Assembly: GCA_947491025.1 (NCBI GenBank)
Contig: CANLIC010000003.1
Location: 143,257-207,256, forward strand
Reading direction: 5' to 3'
Length of the DNA stretch: 64,000 nucleotides
Source: Myxococcales bacterium
Lineage (GTDB): Bacteria > Myxococcota_A > UBA9042
Every line of letters begins with the position of its first letter. Position 1 is the stretch's first letter. The notes below the pieces were generated by a model. It had not been told where the DNA came from. It saw nothing but the letters and a program-made list of their open reading frames with translations, and ran no database searches. The position numbers and the translations under genes were made by a program. This document shows, in pieces, positions 17,367 through 26,509 of this stretch.

Positions 17367-18293
17367 ATGCAAAGCCCCTCGATCCGTCGCCTGATGCCCG
17401 CCCGCCCGCTGCTGCTGGGCCTTCTGGCCGCCGGCCTCTGCATCTCCGCTTCACCAGCGGCGCGCGCCGCCAACGTCGACGCTGTCCTGTCGATCTTGCA
17501 GAAGAAGGGCAACGCCGGTGCGGCACGCGGCCCCAAGACCATCGATGACGCGGCCAAGGCCAAGGTCGATGGCATGGCGGAGCAGCTGGCACAACGCACC
17601 GGCGGCAAGGCCTACATCGTCGTCCTGCCGGAAGACGAAGAGCCCGATGATTACATCAGCATCTACGGAAAGATGGGGCTCGGCGGCAAGGACGTCCTCA
17701 TCGCGACCAACGGCAAGGAGTGGGAGCTGCGCTGTGACGCGATCGCCAAGGCGCAGAAGGACACGCTCTTCGCCCAGACCTTGGGCACGGGCGGCAACCC
17801 TCTGCAGCGGCTGGAGAAGCTGACCACCGCACTGCCCGGCGCCATCCAGTCGAGCCAGAAGGTGCACGGTGGCACCAGGGCGATCGCGACCACTGGCGCC
17901 CGGCCCTATCAGCCCCACGTGCAGCACGAGAGCGGATTCCCTTGGGGCTGGACGCTGTTTGGTGCCCTCGTCGCTGGTGCGGTCGGCTTCGTCTTCTGGC
18001 GGCGCAAGCAGCGCGATCGCGCCCTCGCTGCTGAGCTCAAGGCCGCCCTGGATCCTGGCGAGTCTTCCATGGCCGAGATCTTCCTCGGCATGGACGGCCT
18101 GGAGCAGCATCCCCGCTTCGACCAGCTGCTCAGCCGCGCAACGGGACTGTCCAGCAAATTCGATGAATTGAAGGCTCAGAGCCCGAGTCGGCAGGCCATC
18201 GTCCAGGCGGAGTCGTTGTCGCGGCAAGCGCGCGAGCTGCATGGTGAATTCCGGGTCCTGGGCGCGCCCGCGAGTCGCCTGTCCGGCCTCTAG
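17367..18293 (+). CDS. TPM-domain-like single-pass membrane protein
   Basis: A 308-aa protein with a signal peptide (LLLGLLAAGLCISASPAARA), an exported domain at about residues 60-165, one transmembrane helix (about 195-213, GWTLFGALVAGAVGFVFW) and a basic-then-helical cytoplasmic tail of about 90 residues. The exported part resembles TPM domains: a helix, IDDAAKAKVDGMAEQLA, a strand AYIVVLPED, and GLGGKDVLIATNGKEWEL. TPM proteins have been linked variously to photosystem repair and to acid-phosphatase activity; their bacterial roles are mostly unknown. The gene starts at an ATG with GGAG upstream and lies 37 bases ahead of the repeat-tail protein, in apparent operon with it and the radical SAM gene. 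The domain call is moderate. Confidence 0.6.
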   Translation: MQSPSIRRLMPARPLLLGLLAAGLCISASPAARAANVDAVLSILQKKGNAGAARGPKTIDDAAKAKVDGMAEQLAQRTGGKAYIVVLPEDEEPDDYISIYGKMGLGGKDVLIATNGKEWELRCDAIAKAQKDTLFAQTLGTGGNPLQRLEKLTTALPGAIQSSQKVHGGTRAIATTGARPYQPHVQHESGFPWGWTLFGALVAGAVGFVFWRRKQRDRALAAELKAALDPGESSMAEIFLGMDGLEQHPRFDQLLSRATGLSSKFDELKAQSPSRQAIVQAESLSRQARELHGEFRVLGAPASRLSGL

Positions 18294-18330
18294 GCTTCGA
18301 CGCAGCCCCGTCAGTCGCAAAGGAGCTTCC

Positions 18331-19572
18331 ATGCGCCTCGTGAGTCAGGGTCGAATCTACCTGCCGGGCGAGCAGGTGTTCAGAGCGCCTCGCTTTTTCG
18401 ACAAGTTCAAGCACTTCTTCGGCGGCGAGATGGACCTGCGCACCGGCGAGCAGAAGCTGTCGCGCGACGCGCTGTCGTTGACCGAGGCCATCCAGACCGG
18501 CCTCGCGAGGGCCGGCGTCGACAACGCCGTGAGCTTGGTGGTCGACACCGACGTCGTGTTTCAAGACGCCGAGGGGCAGCGCGGCGACGGCGAGATGTTG
18601 GTCAGCGCCATGCGTTACGCCCACGAGCGCTTCGAGTCGGGCTTCGAGACGTTGCGCGCCGTGTTCGAACATGAGGGCCACGGACTGCACGCCCTCATCG
18701 AGGTGACGGTCAAGGCCAAGCACGCCCAGGAAGCGCCGGCGGCGACGATCGCGATTGGTGCCCGCATCGACGAGCTGCGGCCGCGCGACGGGGAGTCGAT
18801 GGAGGAGGCCCGCGAGCGTATCGGCAAGCGTCTCGCGGACACCGCCCTGGTTCCGACGGCCCGCAACGCGCTCGCCGACCTCGGCAGCCGGATTCAGCAG
18901 GGATTGGCGCGCACCTTCGTTCAGGGGCGCGTCGAGATGGACCAGCCCGAGGTGGCGGTGGTGCGCCCGAGTGGCGAGGAGGTCCGTGACGCAGCCATCC
19001 ACCGCGACGAGCGAAGCGCCCACCTGCGCGAAACGCCTCACTATCCGCGAGCCGGCGCCTACGGACCCTATTACGACCCCTGGGGCACCTACTACCGCGA
19101 TCCGATGGACACGATGGTCAACCTCATGATCCTCGATGCGATGCTGGCTCCGCGGCACCACTGGGGCTATGGCGCCTATGGGCTCGGCCACGGCTGGGCC
19201 AGCTACGGCGCCCCGGTACACGTCATCCACCATCACGGCGGGGCGATCTGCGACGCCAGCGAGATCGGCAGCTACAGCAGCCAGTTGGGCGGCGTGGGCC
19301 AGGTGGCGAGCCTCGACTTTGACTCGGCGAGCTGGGACGATTCGGCGATGTCGGGCTATGATGCTGGCCAGTCCTCCTGGGCCTCCACAGGCAGCGGCGC
19401 TGGCACCAATTCGAGTTTCGATTGCGTCGGTTATGATGATCCCAACCAACGCGCAGCCTCGTGGGATTGCTCGAGCGACTGCTCGTGGGACTGCTCGAGC
19501 GACTGTTCCTTCGATTGTTCGAGCGACTGTTCTTGGGACTGCTCTAGCGACTGCTCGACGAGCTGGGATTGA
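18331..19572 (+). CDS. Repeat-tailed protein, candidate radical SAM substrate
   Basis: A 413-aa protein with no signal peptide. AAAGGAG precedes the ATG at 18331. Residues 1-235 look globular and alpha/beta with no family I recognise. Residues about 235-300 are rich in Tyr, Pro, Gly and His. Residues 300-375 are Ser/Gly/Asp-rich. The last 37 residues are four 8-residue repeats, SWDCSSDC (once SFDCSSDC), then STSWD. Almost all cysteines of the protein are in this tail. The stop codon overlaps the start of the downstream radical SAM/SPASM gene (TTGA), the tightest possible coupling. By analogy with repeat-tailed proteins encoded beside radical SAM enzymes (for example the His-Xaa-Ser systems), the tail is the probable site of Cys modification. 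This is inference; nothing here proves modification. Confidence 0.8.
   Translation: MRLVSQGRIYLPGEQVFRAPRFFDKFKHFFGGEMDLRTGEQKLSRDALSLTEAIQTGLARAGVDNAVSLVVDTDVVFQDAEGQRGDGEMLVSAMRYAHERFESGFETLRAVFEHEGHGLHALIEVTVKAKHAQEAPAATIAIGARIDELRPRDGESMEEARERIGKRLADTALVPTARNALADLGSRIQQGLARTFVQGRVEMDQPEVAVVRPSGEEVRDAAIHRDERSAHLRETPHYPRAGAYGPYYDPWGTYYRDPMDTMVNLMILDAMLAPRHHWGYGAYGLGHGWASYGAPVHVIHHHGGAICDASEIGSYSSQLGGVGQVASLDFDSASWDDSAMSGYDAGQSSWASTGSGAGTNSSFDCVGYDDPNQRAASWDCSSDCSWDCSSDCSFDCSSDCSWDCSSDCSTSWD
19459..19554 (+). repeat. Four 24-bp tandem repeats encoding (W/F)DCSSDC
   Basis: Four consecutive 24-base units encode SWDCSSDC, SWDCSSDC, SFDCSSDC and SWDCSSDC. Synonymous differences (TGC/TGT, GAC/GAT, TCG/TCT) are scattered among the units while the protein repeat is kept, which suggests selection on the peptide rather than recent slippage alone. 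Confidence 0.9.
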
Positions 19573-21131
19573 GCTTGGAACTCGAGGCCGACGGCACCGT
19601 CGCAGCGATCGCCTCCGCACCCTCGGCGGCGCTGCCAGGGGCGATGGCGGCGCTGCCGATCTGGCGGGGCGACCGGCTTTTGCAGGGCATCGTTCGCGGC
19701 CAGCGCTTCGTGCACAACCCGGCGGTGCAAGACGGCCTGCTCTTGTTGTCACGCCGCGCCGGCGCCCTGCTCGACAGCGCGGACGGCGCGCCGCTCAGTC
19801 AGACCCTCGAGCGCATCCACATCGGCGCGGCGTCCGATCCGGCCTGGCTCCGTGAGGCGAGGCTGCTGCTTCGCTACGGCATGGTCCAGCATCCGCGTCA
19901 CGAGCAGCTCGCCGTCGACGCATGGCTCGGTCGGCGCCCGAAGGCGGCCGAGCGCAGCTTCGACCTCTGGCTGCACGTGACCAACGACTGCAACCTCGAC
20001 TGCCCCTACTGCTACATCGACAAGTCCAAAGCGCGCATGGACGACGGCGCCATGGACCGGGCTCTGCGCGCCATCGAGGCCGCCGCCGCCGCCGGGCACT
20101 GCGAGCGGGTGCACGTCCGGTATGCGGGCGGCGAGCCGATGTTGCGTTTCGCCCAGCTGCAGCGCTTCCACGCCGACGCTGTCGCCGCCTGCGCCCGCCA
20201 TGGCGTGCGCTATACCGCCGCGATCTTGAGCAATGGCACGGTCGTGCCAGACGGCGCGCCGGCGTGGGTGCGGGCCCACGGTGTCGGGCTCTCGCTCTCC
20301 ATCGATGGCCTCGGCGATACGCAAGACGTCATGCGCCCGACGCGCGCTGGGCGGGGAAGCTGGCAACACCTGGAGCGCGGTCTCGCGGCCTGGCGGCGTG
20401 GCGGGGTTGAGCCCTACGTGCTGGTCACGCTGGGTGCCGGCAATATCGATGAGGCGCCGGCGCTGGTCGACTGGCTGCTGGCTGAGGGGCTGGCTTTTCG
20501 CTTGAGCCTGGTGCGCGACCTCGAACTGGGCAGCGGCGACCTGGATGATAAGCACGGCGCCCAGCGTCCGCGCCAAGCGCCACTGGCGGCAGGCGGCATC
20601 CTGCAAGGCGCGCCGCTGCAACGGGTGCTGCGGCCCTTGATGGCGGCCTACGACGCCATCGAGGCCCACGTCGGGGCCCAGATCGACGCCGGGGTCAAGG
20701 TCGCGCCGGAGTTCCGCGCCCGCCATCGCTTCTGCGACTTGTCGCCCTTTCGCCCGATCGGCAAGGCCTGCGGGGCCGGCAGCAACTACGCGGCGATCGG
20801 CCCAGCCGCGGCGTTCTCGGCCTGCCAGGCGGCGCTGCACCACGGCGATGAGGTCGCGACCCTGGACGGCGATCGCTCCATCGTCGAGCAAGCGCGCGCA
20901 CACCAGCCCTTTGGTGCCTTTACCCGCGCCGAGGGCAACGTCGACTGTCGCACCTGCCGGCACCAACTCAGCTGCGCCGGCGGCTGTCCGCTCCTGTTGT
21001 ACCGCCGCGACGGTCACATCGACGGCCGATCGCCCTTCTGCGAGATCTTCCGCGCGGTCCTGCCCCGTATCGTCCGCATCGCCGCCCTGGAACTTGTCGG
21101 GGTCCAGCGTCGCGCTGCGGCGGCTGTGTAG
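19569..21131 (+). CDS. Radical SAM/SPASM peptide-modifying enzyme
   Basis: A 520-aa enzyme. The CxxxCxxC cluster motif is CNLDCPYC (Cys141, 145, 148), binding the SAM-cleaving [4Fe-4S]. It is followed by VRYAGGEPML, typical of peptide-modifying radical SAM proteins. The C-terminus is a SPASM domain: ACGAGS, SACQ, then CRTCRHQLSCAGGC (from Cys460; spacing C-x2-C-x5-C-x3-C) and a last FCEIF, holding auxiliary clusters. Residues about 30-105 could form a PqqD-like RiPP recognition element (LLLLSRRAGALLDS to EARLLLRYGMV). SPASM enzymes install thioether or C-C crosslinks in ribosomal peptides or activate sulfatases. No sulfatase is nearby, while a Cys-repeat protein overlaps it, so peptide maturation is favoured. 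The start is TTG at 19569, coupled to the preceding stop; the ribosome binding site is weak. Confidence 0.9.
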   Translation: MSLELEADGTVAAIASAPSAALPGAMAALPIWRGDRLLQGIVRGQRFVHNPAVQDGLLLLSRRAGALLDSADGAPLSQTLERIHIGAASDPAWLREARLLLRYGMVQHPRHEQLAVDAWLGRRPKAAERSFDLWLHVTNDCNLDCPYCYIDKSKARMDDGAMDRALRAIEAAAAAGHCERVHVRYAGGEPMLRFAQLQRFHADAVAACARHGVRYTAAILSNGTVVPDGAPAWVRAHGVGLSLSIDGLGDTQDVMRPTRAGRGSWQHLERGLAAWRRGGVEPYVLVTLGAGNIDEAPALVDWLLAEGLAFRLSLVRDLELGSGDLDDKHGAQRPRQAPLAAGGILQGAPLQRVLRPLMAAYDAIEAHVGAQIDAGVKVAPEFRARHRFCDLSPFRPIGKACGAGSNYAAIGPAAAFSACQAALHHGDEVATLDGDRSIVEQARAHQPFGAFTRAEGNVDCRTCRHQLSCAGGCPLLLYRRDGHIDGRSPFCEIFRAVLPRIVRIAALELVGVQRRAAAAV

Positions 21132-21140
21132 CGGCTGAAC

Positions 21141-21521
21141 CTAGTTCGCCTCGACCCCGGCGAGGCGCGCCTCGCACTCGGCACAGCGCTCCGCCCAAGG
21201 CGCCTCGTCGAGCACCTGTAGCGGCAGCGCGGCGGCACAGTCCACGCAATGGCCATAGGCGGGCTGCGCCTCGGGGCCGGCGGCGAGGCGCTTCTGGGCG
21301 TCGCTGATCTGGTCGAGGAAGGCGCGCACCCGCTCCAGGGGCGTCTGGCCGGGCTTGCGCTCGTGCGGCAGCTTGAGGTCGAGCAGCTTGGCGTTCTGAC
21401 TGGCCAACATCGAGGTCAGCTTGGCGTTGACGGCCATGCCCTTGCGTCCAAGTTCGAGCCGCCAGCGCGCGCGTCGCGTCCGATCGGCAAGCTCGAGGGG
21501 TGTCGCCGGGTGAATGCGCAT
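21141..21521 (-). CDS. DksA/TraR-like zinc-finger protein
   Basis: A 126-aa protein with a helical N-terminal two thirds and a C4 zinc finger near the end: C92-x2-C95-x17-C113-x2-C116 (YGHCVDCAAALPL to ERCAECEARL). That spacing and the helical hairpin before it match DksA/TraR-type proteins, which insert into the RNA polymerase secondary channel. The acidic tip residues of classical DksA are not obvious, so binding to polymerase is not assured. The gene converges on the radical SAM gene with 9 bases between stops. The start at 21521 has GGGGAT upstream. Confidence 0.7.
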   Translation of the reverse strand: MRIHPATPLELADRTRRARWRLELGRKGMAVNAKLTSMLASQNAKLLDLKLPHERKPGQTPLERVRAFLDQISDAQKRLAAGPEAQPAYGHCVDCAAALPLQVLDEAPWAERCAECEARLAGVEAN

Positions 21522-21939
21522 CGGATCCCCAGTGCCCGCGTCGACGGCGCATCGTCGCCGCCCTTCAGACCGTGGGCAGCGTCAGTGTGGCACGGACGGG
21601 GTCGCGACGCACGCTTGCGGTTGGGCCCAAGTTCCCGCCCATGTGCAACAGAGCAGCATCCTTCGTGCTCCGGCGTCCCAGCAGGCAGCAATGCGTCTCC
21701 TGCCGCAACTTTGGTCGCTGCACCGCATCCAACCCGGCGCTGCCGGGGCCAGGCGTGACAACGCCGGGTGGGCATCGGCCAGCAATATGTCGGTCCGTCG
21801 CACGAATCATGGCCCTCTTTGCTTGCCTTTCCGATCTTGCCGACTACCATTCGCGCAGGTGTGTGTGCGGACGCCGCTCTCTCGTCCGTACAACGCCTCC
21901 TTCTGCTCCCGCATGGCGGGGGCGCGGAGCCAGCAACTC
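21522..21939. other. Intergenic region upstream of ompA-like gene
   Basis: About 420 bases between divergent genes. Frames here on both strands (for example 21416-21850 minus, and the 5' extension of the OmpA frame from 21514) have Arg/Cys/Ser-rich translations without a signal peptide or family match, so I do not call them. The region must hold promoters for both flanking genes, but no convincing -35/-10 pair was found. Confidence 0.45.
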
Positions 21940-23499
21940 ATGAGGAATTGGACTCTTATTGGCCTAGCCTTGGCCATGTGGGCGCTTCTGGTGGCGGCCA
22001 CTCCCCTCGATCACTCCGGCTCCATCGAGGTCGGTGTGTTCGGCGGCTACAACGTCATCTCCGAGGATTCCGAGCTCGGCAATGCCAAGAACCCGGGCAA
22101 CGTGCCTGAGTCTGGCCTCCTGCTTGGCGGCCGGGGCGGCCTCAACTTGAACAACGGCCTCGGCGCAGAGCTCGAGTTCAAGTACGTGCCGACCGACTAC
22201 AGCAACGGCGGCGGCGCGGCGCCGATCATGGGTTTCCGCGGCAATGGTCTCGTGCACTTCGGCGTCATGGGCCACCGGCTGCGGCCCTTCCTTCTCATCG
22301 GCGCTGGCGGCGAGTACCTGAGCCGCGCCAATGACTTGAAGGGCGACGACGCCACCGTGACCGACGTCGACTTCGAGTGGCACCTCGGCGTCGGCGCCAA
22401 GTACCACGTGCTCGACAACCTGCTGCTGCGACTCGACGCTCGCTACGTCAACATCGCCGGCCGCAACGACCTCACCAGCACCAACCTCGAGTTCATGCTC
22501 GGCGTCTCCTGGTGGATGGAGGGCAAGCCCGCCGACACCGACGAGGACGGGCTGGCCGATCGCGACGACAAGTGCCCGGAGCAGGCCGAAGACAAGGACG
22601 GCTTCGAGGACTCCGACGGCTGCCCGGAGGCGGACAACGACCAGGACGGCATCCTCGACGCCGCGGACAAGTGCCCGCTCGAGGCCGAGGACAAGGACGG
22701 CTTTGAGGACGCCAATGGCTGCCCCGACCCGGACAACGACGGCGACGGGGTGCCGGACACCGCCGACAAGTGCCCCATTCAGGCGGAGGACAAGGACGGC
22801 TTCAAGGACGAGGACGGCTGCCCGGACCCGGACAACGACGGCGACAGCGTGCTCGATGGCGACGACAAGTGCCCGAACCAGGCGGGCGTCAAGGAAGAGG
22901 CCGGCTGCCCTGTGCAGGACAAGGACAAGGACGGCATCCCGGACAAGCTGGACAAGTGCCCAGATCAGGCCGAGACCTTCAACGGCATCGACGATGAGGA
23001 CGGCTGCCCGGACAAGAAGTCGCTGGTCGTGATCACCGAGACCGAGGTCAAGATCTTGCAGAAGGTCAACTTTGAGACCGGCAAGTCGACCATCAAGTCT
23101 GACAGCTTCGAGCTCCTCGACACGGTGGCGTTGGTGCTCAACAAGCAGCCGCAGATCAGCAAGATCATGACCGAGGGCCATACCGACGACGTGGGCGGCG
23201 ACGACGCCAACTTGGCCTTGTCGCAGGGCCGCGCTGAGGCAGTGCGCAACTACCTGATCGAGCAGGGCGTTGCCAAGGATCGGCTGGAGGCCAAGGGCTA
23301 CGGCGAGACCGCCCCGCTTTGCCTGGAGGTCGCCACGTTGGCCAAGGACAAGGCTGCCGAGAAGAAGAACAAGGCTGCGCTCGCCGTCTGCCGTGAGCAG
23401 AACCGCCGCGTGCAGTTCAAGATCTTGGAGATTAACGGCAAGGCAGTCGAGGCCACCGAGACGGTGACCATCAAAGAGAAGAAGGAAGTGACCGAGTAG
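21940..23499 (+). CDS. OmpA-family protein with thrombospondin type 3 repeats
   Basis: A 519-aa outer-membrane protein that tethers the outer membrane to peptidoglycan. A signal peptide (LIGLALAMWALLVAA) leads into an 8-strand-type barrel (about residues 20-195). Five to six calcium-binding D-x-D-x-D-G-x2-D-x2-D-x-C-P repeats (about 200-360) follow, then an OmpA C-terminal domain (HTDDVGGDDANLALSQGRAEAVRNYL split as TEGHTDDVGG and LALSQGRAEAVRNYL). That domain has a 25-residue Lys/Ala-rich insertion flanked by two cysteines just before NRRVQF. The start at 21940 gives a clean signal peptide and has GGAG 10 bases upstream. Confidence 0.9.
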   Translation: MRNWTLIGLALAMWALLVAATPLDHSGSIEVGVFGGYNVISEDSELGNAKNPGNVPESGLLLGGRGGLNLNNGLGAELEFKYVPTDYSNGGGAAPIMGFRGNGLVHFGVMGHRLRPFLLIGAGGEYLSRANDLKGDDATVTDVDFEWHLGVGAKYHVLDNLLLRLDARYVNIAGRNDLTSTNLEFMLGVSWWMEGKPADTDEDGLADRDDKCPEQAEDKDGFEDSDGCPEADNDQDGILDAADKCPLEAEDKDGFEDANGCPDPDNDGDGVPDTADKCPIQAEDKDGFKDEDGCPDPDNDGDSVLDGDDKCPNQAGVKEEAGCPVQDKDKDGIPDKLDKCPDQAETFNGIDDEDGCPDKKSLVVITETEVKILQKVNFETGKSTIKSDSFELLDTVALVLNKQPQISKIMTEGHTDDVGGDDANLALSQGRAEAVRNYLIEQGVAKDRLEAKGYGETAPLCLEVATLAKDKAAEKKNKAALAVCREQNRRVQFKILEINGKAVEATETVTIKEKKEVTE

Positions 23500-23515
23500 G
23501 CTGCGGAAGATGGCA

Positions 23516-23548
23516 CGCCGACCGTCGCGGTCTTTGCGGCGGTCGGCG
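23516..23548 (+). terminator. Hairpin after ompA-like gene
   Basis: GCCGACCG (23517-23524) pairs with CGGTCGGC (23540-23547); an outer C-G pair and an inner CGC/GCG extend it. It lies 17 bases after the stop. No T-run follows, so it could be a terminator of the GC-hairpin type or a 3' stabilising structure. Confidence 0.5.
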
Positions 23549-23859
23549 CCTCTCCGCTGGCCCGACTCCGTCACGCCCGCAGCGCAGCGGCCGTCCAAGT
23601 TCGCTGCCGCCAGTCCACACCGACAACTCCAGTCTGCGCGCCTGAGCGCTCCCGCCTCCCGCGCCCTTCTGCCTGGCGCTCTTCAGCTGGCCAGGCCTTT
23701 GGGCCTCTAGGTCATTCGCGCTCGCTGCGGCCATCGCCCCGCCGCGATCGGTTCGTGCCGCCTTCTCGATGACGCCTTCCCATGCCGTCGCCGATTGCCG
23801 TCCGCGGCCAAGACAACTACGCTGCCGCCGCGCTTCAACGGGCGCAGTGGAGCCACCAG

Positions 23860-24990
23860 ATGCCGAGCACCTTGACCCAGCTGCGCGAGCAGTTCGACGG
23901 CCTGCAGCAGCAGTACTACCTCCATTTCGCAGGGCAGCCACGCGTCACCCGCAACCTGGAGATGATGCGGCAGATGGCGGAGCGGGCGAGCGCGTTGCGC
24001 AGTGAGATCGCGACTTTGACCGAGAGCGAAGCCCGGAAGGAGGCGCTGAGCTTGGCCGCGGAGCGACTCGACCTCTATCGAGGCGAAGTGGCGGCCATCG
24101 ATACGGCACGGGTCGAGGTCGGCGATCGCGGCGTTGAGGCGGCTTGGTTGGGGCAGCGCGCCAATCATGTCTTTCACCGCTACCGTCGGCACTTCGCCGG
24201 GCGCTCGCGCTCTGGGCGTGACCTGTCCATCTTGCAAGAGATGATCGCCGACCTGGAGGCGATTCGCAGCGAGATGGCGACGCTCGGCAACGGGTGGCGG
24301 AGCGATCAGCTGACCCGCGATCGCGAGATCGTCGACAACTTCCACGGCCTGTTCCGCCAGGAGGTGCGCGAGATCAAGTCCGCGCGCGATGGCGCCGAAG
24401 GTGAGCAGGCCGAGTCGTTGCTGGCGCAGTTGGCGAACGACCAGTTCGAGATGTACCGCCTTCACTTCGCCGGCCAGCCACGGGTGAGCCGTCGTCCCGA
24501 GCTGCTGGAGCGGATGTGCGGGAACCTCGAGGCCATTTTGTCGCGGATGCAGGCGCTGCCCTCGCAGGGCTTCCATGGCGCGCACAACCCGCAGAACGCG
24601 CGCATCGTCAGCGAGCGTCAGGCGGCGTGGCGGGCCGAGTTGGAGGAGATCCGCCAGATTCGCACCAAGACCTCGCTGGGCGAGATGGTGTCGCAGCTCG
24701 GCCGCGCCGCAGAGGTGGTGCTGGAGGTCTACAATGAGCGCTTCGCCGGTCAGGCCCGTGCCAGCCGCGATCTCAGCCTCCTCTGCGGTCTCTGCGACCG
24801 CCTTGTCGATCTGGAGCGCCAGATGGAGACGATCGGGCGCGTCCAGACCCTGGTCGACAACGAGCGCAACCTCGAACTCGTGCATGACTTGATGCACATG
24901 CTGGAGGCCGAGTACGACGAGATCGCCAAGGTGCAGCAGGCGGGCGCAGCGGCCTCGCCCGGACCGGCAGGGGCGCCGTCGGCGTCTTGA
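23860..24990 (+). CDS. Four-fold internal repeat protein of unknown function
   Basis: A 376-aa soluble, strongly helical protein with no signal peptide or membrane segment. It contains four imperfect copies of a unit of roughly 95 residues. Each copy has a Tyr/Phe-rich helix followed by F-A-G-(Q/R)-x-R-x-(S/T)-R: YYLHFAGQPRVTRNLEMM, YRRHFAGRSRSGRDLSIL, YRLHFAGQPRVSRRPELL and YNERFAGQARASRDLSLL, each leading into a helix with (L/M)E-x-I-x-S-x-M. I do not recognise the family. ATG 23860 is preferred because GGAG lies 7 bases upstream; ATG 23782 would add 26 residues. The next gene (kbl) begins 77 bases downstream. Confidence 0.75.
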   Translation: MPSTLTQLREQFDGLQQQYYLHFAGQPRVTRNLEMMRQMAERASALRSEIATLTESEARKEALSLAAERLDLYRGEVAAIDTARVEVGDRGVEAAWLGQRANHVFHRYRRHFAGRSRSGRDLSILQEMIADLEAIRSEMATLGNGWRSDQLTRDREIVDNFHGLFRQEVREIKSARDGAEGEQAESLLAQLANDQFEMYRLHFAGQPRVSRRPELLERMCGNLEAILSRMQALPSQGFHGAHNPQNARIVSERQAAWRAELEEIRQIRTKTSLGEMVSQLGRAAEVVLEVYNERFAGQARASRDLSLLCGLCDRLVDLERQMETIGRVQTLVDNERNLELVHDLMHMLEAEYDEIAKVQQAGAAASPGPAGAPSAS

Positions 24991-25067
24991 AGAAGGCTCG
25001 CTGACCGAGCGCCTGACTGAGAAAACTCTCGAGCGCGCGACAAGACCGCAGCGCAGGAGCACGGCCC

Positions 25068-26255
25068 ATGAAGCAGGAGTTCGCGGCGCGGGTGGCGGCC
25101 ACCCTGGCGGAGATCGAGGCGGCGGGCACCTTCAAACGGGAGCGCCAACTGCTCTCGTCGCAGGGCGCAGAGATCCAGGTCGAGCGCGGCGAGGTCCTCA
25201 ACTTCTGCGCCAACAACTACCTAGGCCTGGCCAACCACCCCAGGCTGCTCGCGGCGGCTCATCAAGCGCTCGCTGACCATGGCTACGGGCTGAGCTCGGT
25301 GCGCTTCATCTGCGGCACCCAGGACATCCACAAGGCCTTGGAGCGCGAACTCGCGGCTTTCCTGGGCATGGAAGACGCCATCCTCTATTCGAGCTGCTTC
25401 GACGCCAACGGCGGTCTCTTCGAGACGTTGTTGGACGCTGAGGACGCCATCATCTCCGACAGCCTCAATCACGCCTCGATCATCGATGGCATCCGCCTCA
25501 GCAAGGCGCAACGGTTGCGTTGGAACCACGGCGACCTCAGCGATCTCGAGGCGCAGCTGCAGGCTTCGTCGTCGGCGCGCACGCGCCTCATCGCCACCGA
25601 CGGCGTTTTCTCGATGGACGGCGACATCGCCGACCTCGCGGCGATCTGCGACCTCGCCGATCGCTACGACGCGCTGGTGATGGTCGATGACAGCCACGCC
25701 ACCGGCTTCGTCGGACGCACCGGCCGCGGCTCGCCCGAGCATTGTGGCGTGCAGGGCAGGATCGACATCCTGACCAGCACGCTCGGCAAGGCCCTCGGCG
25801 GTGCATCCGGTGGATTCGTGGCGGCGAGCGCGGACGTCGTCGCCCTGTTGCGCCAGCGCTCGCGGCCGTATTTGTTTTCGAACACCCTCGCGCCCGTCAT
25901 CACCGCCACCTCGCGCGAGTGTCTGCGCATGTTGAGCGAGACGACCGCGCTGCGCGACAAGCTGGAAGCCAACACCGCGCAGTTCCGCGGCGCGATGGAG
26001 GCTGCGGGCTTTGCGATTCGTCCCGGTGTGCATCCGATTGTGCCGATCATGCTGGGCGAGGCGCGCCTGGCGTCGGCGATGGCGGACGCGCTCTTGGGTG
26101 AAGGCATCTATGTGATTGGTTTCAGCTTTCCCGTCGTGCCCCGCGGCCAGGCGCGGATCCGCGTCCAGATCAGCGCGGCCCATTCGCCGGAGATGGTGGA
26201 GCGGGCGGTGGCCGCCTTTGTCCGTATCGGTCGCCAGCTCGGGGTGATCGCCTAG
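25068..26255 (+). CDS. kbl: Glycine C-acetyltransferase (2-amino-3-ketobutyrate CoA ligase)
   Basis: A 395-aa PLP enzyme of the alpha-oxoamine synthase family. It cleaves 2-amino-3-ketobutyrate with CoA to glycine and acetyl-CoA, the second step of threonine breakdown. Visible features are [50 protein letters not shown] and the PLP lysine Lys241 in [10 protein letters not shown]. The length is that of typical Kbl, and the F-I-C-G-T-Q segment favours Kbl over the related BioF, HemA and Spt. The usual partner threonine dehydrogenase (tdh) is not adjacent. AGGAG precedes the ATG. Confidence 0.93.
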   Translation: MKQEFAARVAATLAEIEAAGTFKRERQLLSSQGAEIQVERGEVLNFCANNYLGLANHPRLLAAAHQALADHGYGLSSVRFICGTQDIHKALERELAAFLGMEDAILYSSCFDANGGLFETLLDAEDAIISDSLNHASIIDGIRLSKAQRLRWNHGDLSDLEAQLQASSSARTRLIATDGVFSMDGDIADLAAICDLADRYDALVMVDDSHATGFVGRTGRGSPEHCGVQGRIDILTSTLGKALGGASGGFVAASADVVALLRQRSRPYLFSNTLAPVITATSRECLRMLSETTALRDKLEANTAQFRGAMEAAGFAIRPGVHPIVPIMLGEARLASAMADALLGEGIYVIGFSFPVVPRGQARIRVQISAAHSPEMVERAVAAFVRIGRQLGVIA

Positions 26256-26509
26256 ATCGCCATGATTTCAGCGGAATCGGGTCGCGGCGTGGCCGTGGCC
26301 GCATTGACCGAGACCCTGCGCGATGGCGCTCACACCGCCGAGCGCGTTCACGTCTGAGCCTCGTGTCCGCGGTCATCTCGGACAAGCCAGTCCTGGGCCA
26401 AACGCAACGAATCCGGTGGCAGCGAAGTTCAGGCGCGGCGCTGCGACGCGCAGCCTAGCGCGCGGCCGCGGCGAGCGCAGAGCGCGTGATTGCGCCACTC
26501 ATTCTACTT

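Noticed and set aside
19459..19554. Short direct repeats as a CRISPR or attachment site
   Set aside because: The 24-bp units are in frame, directly adjacent without spacers, and vary at synonymous positions.
21964..23598. 544-codon minus-strand frame over the OmpA gene
   Set aside because: The OmpA frame has signal peptide, calcium repeats and OmpA motifs; the antisense translation has none.
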